Shown here: piece after piece, positions 55,195-63,943 of the stretch
How the letters are laid out: the number at the start of each line of letters is the position of its first letter
Position numbering within the stretch: the stretch's first letter is position 1
NCBI RefSeq assembly: GCF_000733295.1
Contig: NZ_JPMI01000213.1
Coordinates: 24,423-88,422, forward strand
Source of the DNA: Archangium violaceum Cb vi76
GTDB taxonomy: Bacteria; Myxococcota; Myxococcia; Myxococcales; Myxococcaceae
Reading direction: 5' to 3'
Length of the DNA: 64,000 nucleotides
Translations under genes and position numbers: made by a program
Notes under the pieces: generated by a model
The model's input: the letters and a program-made list of their open reading frames with translations, nothing else
The model's database searches: none
Told to the model about the DNA's origin: nothing

Positions 55195-56292
55195 GTGTCA
55201 CGCGGGTGGGCTGTGCTGCTCTGCATGTTTCTCGTGGGGTGTAGCAGTGCTGCCCAACGCGTCCGTCACGCCACGAGTCAGCAAGAGCGCTGCGTTCAGG
55301 TCCCGCGCCGTTACGTCGCGTCGGGGAGACTGAATGAAGCGTTTCATGCAGCTCGTGCTGGCGTGAGAGTAGTGCCCGTGTCGGCAACGCTGGGGGCTGC
55401 TGCGCCAGTGGCGCCGCTGACCCCGCCCTCGTCCCCTCCGCTGGAGGGGCTCTCTGGCGAGGGTTTGGGTAATGGCATACCACGCGGCGTGCTCCGGCTC
55501 GTGCCAGAAGGCGGCACGGCCGCGGGAGAAGCAGGGGCGGGTGGTGCGGCGGGAGAGCTCGTCGTCACCGGCGGTGCGGTTGTCGCGGCTGCCGGTAGTG
55601 TGCTCTTGCTCTGCTTTACCGTCGAGGCGGCCGTGGATGGGGTGGAGACCCCGATCGACATCGCGGACGAGTTCTACGGCACGCACTTCGGCGATGTGTC
55701 TGAATGGGTCCAAGGTCAATACCCATCCAGTGTACCCAACAGCGCAGGAGCGGGAGCTTCCAATGCTCCAGCGGGACCGATGTCCGCCCCGCTCGCTCCT
55801 CCCGGCGGATCGCCAGAATCAGAACCCGGCAAGGACACCAGGAAAAGGAGGGGGCGCATCTATGTGACCTACAGGAAGCTCAACATGAATACCCACCGCT
55901 ACTACCTGGGGCGAACCAGCATGGTTGTCGATCTCTCCAGGCCTCTCGATGAACAGGCGGCTCTGGCCGTTATTTTTCGAGACATGCGCCATCACATCGA
56001 CGAGACCGATGAACCCAATGGGGCTGTGTTCGATTTCGCGAGGGTTGATCAATTCGATATAGGGACGGCCATTGACTATGGCCGAAGATATGACGACGCC
56101 GCATACTGGCGGATTCGCGGAAGGGAGCAGCAGTTGATTGATTCCCATGGGGGCGCCCAATCCGACACGGGAATGCCCTATCGTACCGAGAACATCGTAC
56201 GCGGTGTGTCGAAAGACAATCCGTGGGGCAGGCGGTTTCATGACGCGGCCACGGAGCGCTGGGGTCAACTTCATTCTTACACGGGGTATTAG
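55195..56292 (+). CDS. SitA-like lipoprotein toxin with GIY-YIG-like tip
   Basis: 365 residues. GTG 55195 has AGGAGG 6 nt upstream and begins a type II signal (WAVLLCMFLVGC, lipid Cys16). A Pro/Ala/Gly-rich middle contains one hydrophobic segment (about 120-140). The C-terminal 145 residues form the toxin tip: IYVTYRKLNMNTHRYYLGRT recalls GIY-YIG nucleases, then RGREQQLIDSHGGAQSDTG and FHDAATERWG. Lipoprotein toxins followed directly by immunity genes match the Sit system, in which kin exchange toxins through outer-membrane contact. Two Imm26-like genes follow, the first only 3 bp away. GC is lower toward the 3' end, suggesting transfer. Confidence 0.7.
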   Translation: MSRGWAVLLCMFLVGCSSAAQRVRHATSQQERCVQVPRRYVASGRLNEAFHAARAGVRVVPVSATLGAAAPVAPLTPPSSPPLEGLSGEGLGNGIPRGVLRLVPEGGTAAGEAGAGGAAGELVVTGGAVVAAAGSVLLLCFTVEAAVDGVETPIDIADEFYGTHFGDVSEWVQGQYPSSVPNSAGAGASNAPAGPMSAPLAPPGGSPESEPGKDTRKRRGRIYVTYRKLNMNTHRYYLGRTSMVVDLSRPLDEQAALAVIFRDMRHHIDETDEPNGAVFDFARVDQFDIGTAIDYGRRYDDAAYWRIRGREQQLIDSHGGAQSDTGMPYRTENIVRGVSKDNPWGRRFHDAATERWGQLHSYTGY

Positions 56293-56295
56293 GGC

Positions 56296-56757
56296 ATGAA
56301 GAAAGTGCGCATACATAGACCGGGAACCTTTCTGAGAATTCCCCTTGCCGACGGGACTTTCGGTTATGGGAGGGCGCTTTCGCAAGTGTTTGACGCTTTC
56401 TACGCATACAGGACTGAAAGCCCTGACTCGGACCTCGACCGGATCGCGTCCAAGCCAGTCCTTTTCAAGATTGCTGTCCGCCATCTGGAACCGGGTTCGT
56501 GGGAGGTCATTGGACGAAGAAAGCTTGAGGAGCCCCTGATTCAACCCATTGTTCAATTCAGGCAGGACGTGGGGAACTTCCGTCGCTGCGAGATCTTCGA
56601 CACCGTCGGCAATTCGAGAAGTGCCGAGCCGCATGAGTGCGTCGGGCTCGAGGCAATGGCTGTTTGGGAACAGCATGCTGTCGAGAGACGCCTGCTCGAT
56701 GCCTTCATGGGGCGGCCCAATGACACCGTGGCGCACTTGAAGGTACGCCTGCAATAA
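56296..56757 (+). CDS. Imm26-like immunity protein (copy 1)
   Basis: 153 residues, cytoplasmic. The start (RPGTFLRIPLADGTFGYGRA) is the hallmark of the Imm26 immunity family. The gene begins 3 bp after the toxin stop, so it is the cognate immunity gene and is co-translated. Lower GC and relaxed codon use match the toxin tip. Confidence 0.78.
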   Translation: MKKVRIHRPGTFLRIPLADGTFGYGRALSQVFDAFYAYRTESPDSDLDRIASKPVLFKIAVRHLEPGSWEVIGRRKLEEPLIQPIVQFRQDVGNFRRCEIFDTVGNSRSAEPHECVGLEAMAVWEQHAVERRLLDAFMGRPNDTVAHLKVRLQ

Positions 56758-56780
56758 AGCGTCTCCGAACTCTGACGCCC

Positions 56781-56831
56781 GACGCAGCCACGGAGCGCTG
56801 GGGGCACCTTCATCTTTACACGGGATATTGA
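56781..56831 (+). pseudogene. Orphan 17-codon copy of the toxin 3' end
   Basis: This stretch reads DAATERWGHLHLYTGY and a stop, against DAATERWGQLHSYTGY at the end of the intact toxin. It lies directly before the second immunity gene, just as the original lies before the first. It is the scar of a duplicated toxin-tip/immunity cassette. Confidence 0.88.
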
Positions 56832-56834
56832 GAA

Positions 56835-57296
56835 ATGGCGAAAACAATCATACCTAGACCGGGGTCCTTTCTTCGAATTCCCCTTGCTGACGGTTCTTTT
56901 GGATACGGAAGGGTGCTGGAACTGCCGATTGATGCCTTCTACGAATACAGCACTCAAAGTCCTGACTCAGACCTTGACCGGATCGCATCCAAGCCAATCC
57001 TCTTCAAGATTGCTGTGCGCCATTTGGAATCGAGTTCGTGGGAGAGCATCGGGTGGAGAGAGATTGAGGAGTCTCTGGCTCAGCCAATTGTCCAATTCAG
57101 GCAGGACGTGGGGAACTTCCGTCGCTGCACGATCTTCGACAACGTCGGCAATTCGAGAAGTGCCGAGCCTCAGGAGTGTGTTGGGCTCGAGCGAATGGCT
57201 GTGTGGGAACAGCATGCTGTCGAGAGACGCCTGCTTGACACCTTCATGGGGCAGTCGAATGACACAGTGGAGCGCCTGAAAGTCCGCCTGCAATAG
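56835..57296 (+). CDS. Imm26-like immunity protein (copy 2)
   Basis: 153 residues, same length as copy 1 and identical at 121 of 153 positions by direct count. Differences cluster at residues 27-41 and 66-82, and the C-terminal third is nearly unchanged. It starts 3 bp after the orphan toxin tail. It may protect against a related toxin variant held by other strains. Confidence 0.78.
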   Translation: MAKTIIPRPGSFLRIPLADGSFGYGRVLELPIDAFYEYSTQSPDSDLDRIASKPILFKIAVRHLESSSWESIGWREIEESLAQPIVQFRQDVGNFRRCTIFDNVGNSRSAEPQECVGLERMAVWEQHAVERRLLDTFMGQSNDTVERLKVRLQ

Positions 57297-57311
57297 GACG
57301 CCGAGGAGGTC

Positions 57312-58007
57312 TCATAGAGAAAAAGCGCGGGCGAGGGTGATGACCTCGACTCGCGTGGCCCCGGCCTCCCGGAGCGCCATGGCGGCGGCTCGGACGGTGG
57401 CGCCCGTGGTCAGCACGTCGTCCACGAGCAGGAACTCCCGGCCCGCCACCGAGGGTGACGCGATGAATGCTCCAGCCACATTCTGGGCGCGCTCGGCTTC
57501 GGACAGGCCCACCTGACGCCGCGTCTCCCGGGCGCGGTTGAGCAGTCCCACGGGCGCCTCGCGGCCCGTGATTCGTGCCAGCTCCCCCGCCACCAATTGC
57601 GTCTGGTCGTACTTGCGCTCGCGGAAGCGCTGCTCATGCAGGGGCAACGCGACGAGCACGGCGGGAGCCTGCTCGAGGAACTGTCCGCACTCGGTGGCGA
57701 GCAGCTCCGCGAGGGCGGGGGCGAGCTCCGGGTGGTCCTCGTACTTGAAGCGGTGGATGGCTCGGGCGACGGGGCCCTCGTGGGCGAAGGGCGCCCCGGC
57801 GCGGGTGAAGGGCGGCGGCGACAGGTGGCAGCGCGTACACGTGTCGCCGGGAAACTGTCCGGGCTCGGCGCAGGTGCGGCAGCGCGAGGGCGGGAGCCGC
57901 TCCACGGCGAGATCACACGTCTCGCAGAAGGCCGCGCGCACGGGCATCACCTTCGCACAGGCGATGCACGCGGGCGGGTAGAGCAGCTCGAGGAGCGAGG
58001 AGAGCAC
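57312..58007 (-). CDS. comF: ComF-family phosphoribosyltransferase-like protein
   Basis: 231 residues. An N-terminal zinc-ribbon (CIACAKVM...CETC, then CRTCAEPG...CTRCH) is followed by a type I phosphoribosyltransferase domain with the PRPP loop LLVDDVLTTGATV near residue 200. ComF proteins are linked to DNA uptake and competence. The GTG start at 58007 lacks a strong ribosome site. It converges with the second immunity gene, with a 15-bp gap. Confidence 0.9.
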   Translation of the reverse strand: MLSSLLELLYPPACIACAKVMPVRAAFCETCDLAVERLPPSRCRTCAEPGQFPGDTCTRCHLSPPPFTRAGAPFAHEGPVARAIHRFKYEDHPELAPALAELLATECGQFLEQAPAVLVALPLHEQRFRERKYDQTQLVAGELARITGREAPVGLLNRARETRRQVGLSEAERAQNVAGAFIASPSVAGREFLLVDDVLTTGATVRAAAMALREAGATRVEVITLARAFSL

Positions 58008-58084
58008 GGGCGGGAGTTAATACGGATGCACGGGAGCGGGGAAGGTGTCTGGACCTGAGACGGGTCTTCGGTTTGGATGGACCC

Positions 58085-59440
58085 ATGAAGAAGCTCGCCA
58101 TCGTCGTCGCCGGAGGACCTGCTCCGGGCATCAACAGCGTGATTGGAGCGGCCACCATCCGCGCCCGGCTCTCGGGTGTGGAGGTCATCGGCCTCCAGGA
58201 TGGTTTCAAGTGGATCTCCGAGGGAGACCTCTCCCACGTCGTTCCCCTCACCATCGAGGACACCAGCCGCATCCACTTCCGTGGCGGCTCGTACATCGGC
58301 ATCTCCCGCGCCAACCCCACCCGCTCCCCCGAGCACTTCCAGCGCACGCTCGAGGGGCTCGAGAAGCTCGGCGTGGGCATGCTCATCACCATCGGAGGGG
58401 ATGGCACCGCGACACTCGCGCAGATCATCTCGGAGAAGACCCGGGGGCGCATCCGCGTCGTCCACGTCCCCAAGACGATCGACAACGACATCGATCTGCC
58501 CGACGACACCAGCACCTTCGGTTTCCAGACGGCGCGCCACGTCGGCGTGGAGATCGTCAAGAACCTGATGGTGGACGCGAAGACGACCCACCGCTGGTAC
58601 TTCGTCGTGGCCCAGGGCCGCAAGGCGGGACACCTCGCCCTGTCCATCGGCAAGGCCGTGGGCGCGACCAACACCGTCATCCCCGAGGAGTTCCAGAAGG
58701 GGTGTCCCGTCTCGTTCAACCATGTGGTGGACATCCTCGCGGGCTCGGTCATCAAGCGGCTGGGCTACGGCCGCCAGGACGGCATCGTCCTCCTGGCCGA
58801 GGGCCTCGCGGACTGCATCGATCCCGTGGATCTGGCCAAACACACGGACATCCCCAGGGATCACATGGGCAACATCCACGTGGCGGAGATCAACCTGGGC
58901 GAGGTGCTCGAGAAGGCGGTGAAGGATCGGCTCGCGGGCCTGGGCATCAAGGCCACGCTCATCACCAAGTACATCGGCTACGAGGTGCGCTGCGCGGACC
59001 CCATTCCCTTCGACATGGAGTACACGCGAGACCTCGGCTACTGCGCGGCCCGCTACATCATCGAGGGTGGCACCGAGGCGGTGGTGTCCATGGTCAACGG
59101 GCGCTTCCAGCCCATCTCCTTCCAGCAGATGAAGGACCCGTCCACGGGGCGGCCCCGGGTGCGGCTGGTGGACGTGGACTCGGATCGCTACAAGATCGCC
59201 CGGAGCTTCATGCTGCGGCTCAAGCGGCAGGACTTCGACAAGCCGGAGGAGTTGGCCCGGTTCGCCGCGGCGGCCAGGCTCACGCCGGAGGCCTTCCGCG
59301 AGCAGTTCTACCACCTGGTGAAGGACGAGCCCCAGGTGGCGATCGACGTGGAGATGGGTCTCTCCACCAAGGCGATGGATGCCGCCAAGGCAGTGGACGC
59401 CGCCAAGGCGGGAGGGCCGACGGGCGGCGAGGCGCAGTAG
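58085..59440 (+). CDS. 6-phosphofructokinase
   Basis: 451 residues, of the longer PFK group. Motifs: VVAGGPAPGINS, the phosphoryl-donor loop as TIGGDGTATL, and the catalytic Asp in PKTIDNDID. In this family Gly in GGDG usually goes with ATP and Lys in PKTID with pyrophosphate. The mix seen here also occurs in ATP-using trypanosomal enzymes, so ATP use is favoured but not certain. The tail is Ala/Lys-rich with short repeats (KAMDAAKAVDAAKAGG). ATG 58085 begins the first strand. It catalyses the committed step of glycolysis. Confidence 0.9.
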   Translation: MKKLAIVVAGGPAPGINSVIGAATIRARLSGVEVIGLQDGFKWISEGDLSHVVPLTIEDTSRIHFRGGSYIGISRANPTRSPEHFQRTLEGLEKLGVGMLITIGGDGTATLAQIISEKTRGRIRVVHVPKTIDNDIDLPDDTSTFGFQTARHVGVEIVKNLMVDAKTTHRWYFVVAQGRKAGHLALSIGKAVGATNTVIPEEFQKGCPVSFNHVVDILAGSVIKRLGYGRQDGIVLLAEGLADCIDPVDLAKHTDIPRDHMGNIHVAEINLGEVLEKAVKDRLAGLGIKATLITKYIGYEVRCADPIPFDMEYTRDLGYCAARYIIEGGTEAVVSMVNGRFQPISFQQMKDPSTGRPRVRLVDVDSDRYKIARSFMLRLKRQDFDKPEELARFAAAARLTPEAFREQFYHLVKDEPQVAIDVEMGLSTKAMDAAKAVDAAKAGGPTGGEAQ

Positions 59441-59486
59441 GGCCGGGGGATTGGCCCGGCTCCCGTGCACGCTCGGGGCGTGAGGG

Positions 59487-60461
59487 TCAGGCGGCGCGGG
59501 AGGTGAGCTCCTCCTGGGCCTCGTACAGGGGGAGGGTCACGGTGAAGGTGGTGCCGTGACCCATCTCGCTTCGCACGGAGATGTCCCCGCCCAGCGCGGT
59601 GATGATGCCGTGGCACACCGAGAGTCCCAGACCCGTGCCCACGCCAACCGGTTTGGTGGTGAAGAACGGGTTGAAGATGCGCTCCAGGTTCTCCGGCGGG
59701 ATGCCGCAGCCCGTGTCGCTCACCTCGACGACGACACCGCGGGAGCTGCTCAGGCGGGTGGAGATGCGAATCTCGTTCCGAGCCGCCTGTCCCGGCGAGA
59801 TGGCATGGGTCGCGTTGACGAGCAGGTTGAGGAACACCTGGCACAGGCGCACCTTGTGTCCGTTGACGGGCGGTACCGCCACCAGCTCCTCCACCAGGGT
59901 CGCCCGCTCCCTCAGCTCGTAGGCCGCCACCTTCACCGCGCTCCGGAGGCTGGCCACGACATCCACCGGGCCGTTCTCCAGGTCGTTGGGGTGGGAGAGG
60001 ACCTTGAGGTCTCGCACGATGAGGCTGACGCGCTCGGCGCCGTCGCGGGCGTCGGCGATGGCCTCGATCATCTCCTGCTGCTCCTCCGGCGTGGCGGCGC
60101 CCGCCGTACGGACCAGTTGCTGCTGCACGTAGTCGAGGTTGCCGATGATGAACGCGAGCGGGTTGTTGATTTCATGCCCCAGGCCCGCCGCGAGCTGGCC
60201 GATGGTGGCCAGCCGGTCCGCGAAGAGCAGCTGCGCCTGCGCGGCCTGGAGCTGCTTCAGGCTCTCCTGGAGCCGGGCATTGGCCAGCTCCAGCTCGCAG
60301 GTGCGCTGCCGCACGGTCTCCTCCAGCAGGGCGTTGGAGTGGCGCATCTCGCGCTCGGTGATTTCGGCCTCGGCCTTCAGCAGCCGGGTGCGGATGGCCT
60401 CCGCGCGCTCGGCGCGGCCCTCGATGACCGTGAACTGCCCGCCCATGCTTCGTGCCTTCAT
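59487..60461 (-). CDS. Soluble histidine kinase with coiled-coil N-terminus
   Basis: 324 residues. A long coiled coil (about 15-85; ELELANARLQESLKQLQAAQ) precedes HisKA with H96 in GLGHEINNPLAF, the N box NLLVNATHA and G boxes DTGCGIPP and GTGLGLSV. No sensor domain and no membrane segment, so the signal must come through partner contacts. The ATG at 60461 has GAGG 8 nt upstream. No response regulator is adjacent. Confidence 0.9.
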   Translation of the reverse strand: MKARSMGGQFTVIEGRAERAEAIRTRLLKAEAEITEREMRHSNALLEETVRQRTCELELANARLQESLKQLQAAQAQLLFADRLATIGQLAAGLGHEINNPLAFIIGNLDYVQQQLVRTAGAATPEEQQEMIEAIADARDGAERVSLIVRDLKVLSHPNDLENGPVDVVASLRSAVKVAAYELRERATLVEELVAVPPVNGHKVRLCQVFLNLLVNATHAISPGQAARNEIRISTRLSSSRGVVVEVSDTGCGIPPENLERIFNPFFTTKPVGVGTGLGLSVCHGIITALGGDISVRSEMGHGTTFTVTLPLYEAQEELTSRAA

Positions 60462-60641
60462 CGTGCTGACCTCGCGTACGGGACGGTCAGGTCTGGTGCG
60501 AGAGCCATGCCACCATGCCTCCCGGGCGAGGGAAGCGGAGGGCGGGGGCGGGGATGTGGCGTTTCGCCCCAGGGGCGGGCCCGGGGAGGTGCGGCATTCT
60601 GGGTGGGTGCGGCGATTCGCCACACCTTGTTTGAGGACCGA

Positions 60642-61265
60642 TCAGCGGGCGGTGGCGGGCACGGCGTCGGTGATGCGGAGGTGCCTCGGCTGGGACTGGA
60701 CCCGCTCGAACCAGGCGCGGATGGCCGGGTAGCGGGACAGGTCGAAGCGTCCCTCTTCCGCCACGTGCGTGTACGCGTAGAGCGTGATGTCCGCGAGGCT
60801 GTAGCGCTCGCCCGCGAAGAAGGGGCGCTTCGCCAGCTCGCCTTCCATGACGTCCAGGGCGGCGTAGCCCTTCTGGATGCGCTCCTCGAGCTCGCGCTCC
60901 TTGCCGGGTGGGATGCCGAAGAAGGCGATCCACGCGCGGGCCACCGCGATGTACGGCTCGTGGCTGTACTGCTCGAAGAACATCCACTGGAGCATCCGCG
61001 CCCGCTCCAGCTTGTCCGAGGGGATGAACGGCGTGCCCTCCGCGAAGTACCAGAGGATGGCGTTGGACTCGGCGAGGAACACGCCCGGTTCGAGCTCCAC
61101 GGTGGGCACCTTGGCGATGGGATTCTTCGCCTTGAACTCCAAGGAGCGTGTCCCGTTGGGACCCATTTCCATCTCCACCGTCTCGAGGGGAATCCCGAGC
61201 TGGTGCAGCAGGAGACGGACCTTGTAGCAGTTGCCGGAGGGGTGGAACTGGTGGAGCTTGATCAT
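60642..61265 (-). CDS. Glutathione S-transferase family protein
   Basis: 207 residues. The thioredoxin-like N-domain (HQFHPSGNCYKVRLLLHQLG) has an S-x-N-C-Y-K active site and the AESNAILWYFAEGTPF glutathione motif. The C-domain is helical with FFAGERYSLADITLYAYTHV. It overlaps the gpmI stop by four bases (ATGA), so both are made from one transcript. The substrate is unknown. Confidence 0.9.
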   Translation of the reverse strand: MIKLHQFHPSGNCYKVRLLLHQLGIPLETVEMEMGPNGTRSLEFKAKNPIAKVPTVELEPGVFLAESNAILWYFAEGTPFIPSDKLERARMLQWMFFEQYSHEPYIAVARAWIAFFGIPPGKERELEERIQKGYAALDVMEGELAKRPFFAGERYSLADITLYAYTHVAEEGRFDLSRYPAIRAWFERVQSQPRHLRITDAVPATAR

Positions 61266-62803
61266 GGAATCAAGCCTAGCCGATTCATCTCGGAAGGCTT
61301 GGGCAGACCCATGACCTGGAGCAGGGTGGGGGCGATGTCCGCGAGGATGCCGGGGCGCAGCTTCTGCCCCCGGAAGTCCGGGTGGATGAGGTGGAAGGGC
61401 ACCGGGTTGAGCGTGTGGGCCGTGTGGGGCTCGCCCGTGGCCGGGTCGCGCATCTGCTCGCAATTGCCGTGGTCCGCGGAGATGGCCATCACCCAGCCGT
61501 GCCGGGCACACGCCTGCCCCAGTTGTCCGAGGCACTCGTCCACCGTGGTGACGGCCTTCATGGCCGGCTCCAGCAGGCCCGTGTGGCCCACCATGTCCGG
61601 GTTGGCGAAGTTCACCAGCGCGAAGTCGTAGGCCCCCGACTCGATGCGCTTCACCAGCTCCAGCGTCACCTCGCGCGCGCTCATCTCCGGCTTGAGATCG
61701 TACGTCTTCACGTCTCGCGGCGAGGGCACCAGGTGCCGATCCTCACCCGGGTACACCACCTCGCGGCCGCCGTTGAAGAAGAAGGTGACGTGCGCGTACT
61801 TCTCCGTCTCCGCCGTGCGGAACTGGCGCCAGCCGGCGTGCGAGAGGGCCTCGGGGAAGATCTCACTCGGCTGGTCGGGCGCGAAGGCCACCGGCAGTCC
61901 GAAGGTCTCGTCGTATTGGGTCAGGCACACGTACATGCCCACGTGCAGGCCGCCCCGGTCGAACTCCTTGAAGTCGTCGAAGGCGATGGCTCGCGTCATC
62001 TCCCGGGCGCGGTCCGCGCGGAAGTTGAAGAACATCACCCCATCGCCATCGCGGATGCGGCCCACCGGGGTGCCGTCGCCGTGGGCGATGACGGTGGGTT
62101 TGATGAACTCATCCGTCACCTTCTCCGAATAGGAGGCACGGATGGCGGAGAGCGCATCGGGGGCCTTGGGGCCCTTGCCGTGGACGATGGCCTCGTAGGC
62201 GAGCTGCACCCGGTCCCACCGCTTGTCACGGTCCATGCCGTAGTAGCGCCCGCCCACGGTGGCGATGTGGCCGGTGCGCGTCTCGCGCAGGAACTTCTCC
62301 AACTCCTCCACGTAGCCGAGTCCACTCTGGGGCGGGGTGTCGCGTCCATCGGTGAAGGCGTGGACGTAGATGTGGGGGACGCCCCGCTCGTGCGCCGCCT
62401 CGAGGAGGCTGTAGAGGTGCTCCATGGACGAATGCACGCCGCCGGGGGAAACGAGCCCGAGCAGGTGGAAGGCCTTGCCGTCCGCCTTGGCCTTGTCGAG
62501 CGCGGCGCGGATGACGGGGTTGGCGGCGAGCTCTCCGGACTCGGAGGCGCGGTTGATGCGCACCAGGTCCTGGTAGACGATGCGGCCGGCGCCGATGTTG
62601 GTGTGGCCCACCTCGGAGTTGCCCATCTGCCCCTCGGGAAGACCGACGGCCAGCCCGGACGTCTGCAGCTCCGTGTAGGGAGTGCCGTTCGTGAGCACGT
62701 CGAGGCGCGGGGTGCCGGCGAGGGCGATGGCGTTGTCATCGCGTTCCTGGCGGACGCCCCAGCCATCGAGGATGCAGAGCAGGACTTTGTGCTTGGGCTT
62801 CAT
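61262..62803 (-). CDS. gpmI: 2,3-bisphosphoglycerate-independent phosphoglycerate mutase
   Basis: 513 residues, normal length for iPGM. Features: first metal Asp in CILDGWGVR, catalytic Ser in QMGNSEVGHTNIGAGR, substrate residues in TDGRDTPP, FFNFRADRAREMTRA and the metal ligands in SADHGNCEQM. It interconverts 3- and 2-phosphoglycerate using Mn2+. It shares this end of the window with phosphofructokinase, but the two genes are not in one operon. The ribosome site is weak. Confidence 0.95.
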   Translation of the reverse strand: MKPKHKVLLCILDGWGVRQERDDNAIALAGTPRLDVLTNGTPYTELQTSGLAVGLPEGQMGNSEVGHTNIGAGRIVYQDLVRINRASESGELAANPVIRAALDKAKADGKAFHLLGLVSPGGVHSSMEHLYSLLEAAHERGVPHIYVHAFTDGRDTPPQSGLGYVEELEKFLRETRTGHIATVGGRYYGMDRDKRWDRVQLAYEAIVHGKGPKAPDALSAIRASYSEKVTDEFIKPTVIAHGDGTPVGRIRDGDGVMFFNFRADRAREMTRAIAFDDFKEFDRGGLHVGMYVCLTQYDETFGLPVAFAPDQPSEIFPEALSHAGWRQFRTAETEKYAHVTFFFNGGREVVYPGEDRHLVPSPRDVKTYDLKPEMSAREVTLELVKRIESGAYDFALVNFANPDMVGHTGLLEPAMKAVTTVDECLGQLGQACARHGWVMAISADHGNCEQMRDPATGEPHTAHTLNPVPFHLIHPDFRGQKLRPGILADIAPTLLQVMGLPKPSEMNRLGLIP

Positions 62804-62887
62804 TCCGGAAACGTAAGGGTGGGTTTCCGGAGGTGGAGTGGGGGGAGGCGAGGGGGGCGCGGGCGCTCGGCTGGCGGGCCCCGGGGC

Positions 62888-63943
62888 TTACGGCGGGAGG
62901 GCGCAGAGCCCGTTCGAGCACACCAGCCCGGTGGCGCAGGCCCGCTCGCAGGTGCCGCAGTTGCGTGGGTCCGAGCTCAGGTCCACGCAGCCGACCGCGC
63001 AGAGGACGAGGGGCTCCGCGCACTGGCAGCGGCTGTTGGTGCATGTCTCGTCCGGGGTGCAGGCGCGGCCGCAGGCACCGCAGTGTTGTGTGCTCGTGCG
63101 CAGGTCCACGCACTGGCCATCGCACTCGGCCTGGCCGGACGGACAGGCACACGCGCCTCGCGTGCACACCTGGTCCAGGCCACATGCCCTGCCGCAAGCG
63201 CCACAGTGGCGTGCGTCGCTCGTGAGGTTGGCGCAGGTTCCGTCACATTCGACGCTGCCCACGGGGCAGTCGAGGCGGCAACGGCCTCCCACGCACACCT
63301 CGCCGGAGCCGCAGCCCGTGCCGCAGGTGCCGCAATGGAAGGGGTCGGACTGCACGTCCACGCAGCCCTGGCCGCAGCGGCGGAGTCCCGTGGCGCAGGC
63401 ATCCACGCACTCGCCGTCCTGACACAGGCGCGAGCCGCACCCGTTGCCGCAGGCGCCACAGTTGCTCCCGTCCGAGCCGAGGTCCGTACACGCGCCGTCG
63501 CAGGCGGCCAGCGGGGGCTCGCAAGCACAGGTGCCCGCATCGCACGATTCGCGGGAGCCACAGGCCGTGCCGCAGGTGCCGCAGCTGGCCGTGCTCGACT
63601 CGAGCGCCACGCAGGCGCGCTCGCACTGTGTCAGCCCGGCGGCGCAGGCGTCCGTGCACCGGCCCTGGTTGCACACCTGTCCTTCGGCGCAGGCCGTGCC
63701 GCAGGCGCCACAGTGGGAGGCGTCGCTGCGCGTGTCCACGCACTCCGCCTCACAGCGCGTCTGGCCGAGGGCACAGGCCGGGAGCTGGTCCCTGGCGACG
63801 CAGCGATCCTCCACGCAGACCGAGTCCTCGGGACACGAGGGGTCGTCGGGCTGGCCACAGAAGGAGGGCGTGGTGCGCGTGCACCCGAGGCCAGTGACAC
63901 ACGTCATCACCACGAGCAGGAGCAGGCGCGGGAGCGAGGGCAT
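62888..63943 (-). CDS. Cysteine-rich repeat lipoprotein
   Basis: 351 residues with a type II signal (LLLLVVMTCVTGLGC, lipid Cys21). About seven repeats of 40-45 residues follow, each of the form C-x(3)-CVDLxSDxxHCGACGxxC-x(3)-GxxC-x(2)-GxC. Disulfide-stabilised repeats of this kind are typical of secreted myxobacterial surface proteins. No catalytic motif. It is transcribed toward gpmI, which starts 84 bp downstream. The 57 bases after its start hold only the promoter side of the gene. Confidence 0.85.
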   Translation of the reverse strand: MPSLPRLLLLVVMTCVTGLGCTRTTPSFCGQPDDPSCPEDSVCVEDRCVARDQLPACALGQTRCEAECVDTRSDASHCGACGTACAEGQVCNQGRCTDACAAGLTQCERACVALESSTASCGTCGTACGSRESCDAGTCACEPPLAACDGACTDLGSDGSNCGACGNGCGSRLCQDGECVDACATGLRRCGQGCVDVQSDPFHCGTCGTGCGSGEVCVGGRCRLDCPVGSVECDGTCANLTSDARHCGACGRACGLDQVCTRGACACPSGQAECDGQCVDLRTSTQHCGACGRACTPDETCTNSRCQCAEPLVLCAVGCVDLSSDPRNCGTCERACATGLVCSNGLCALPP

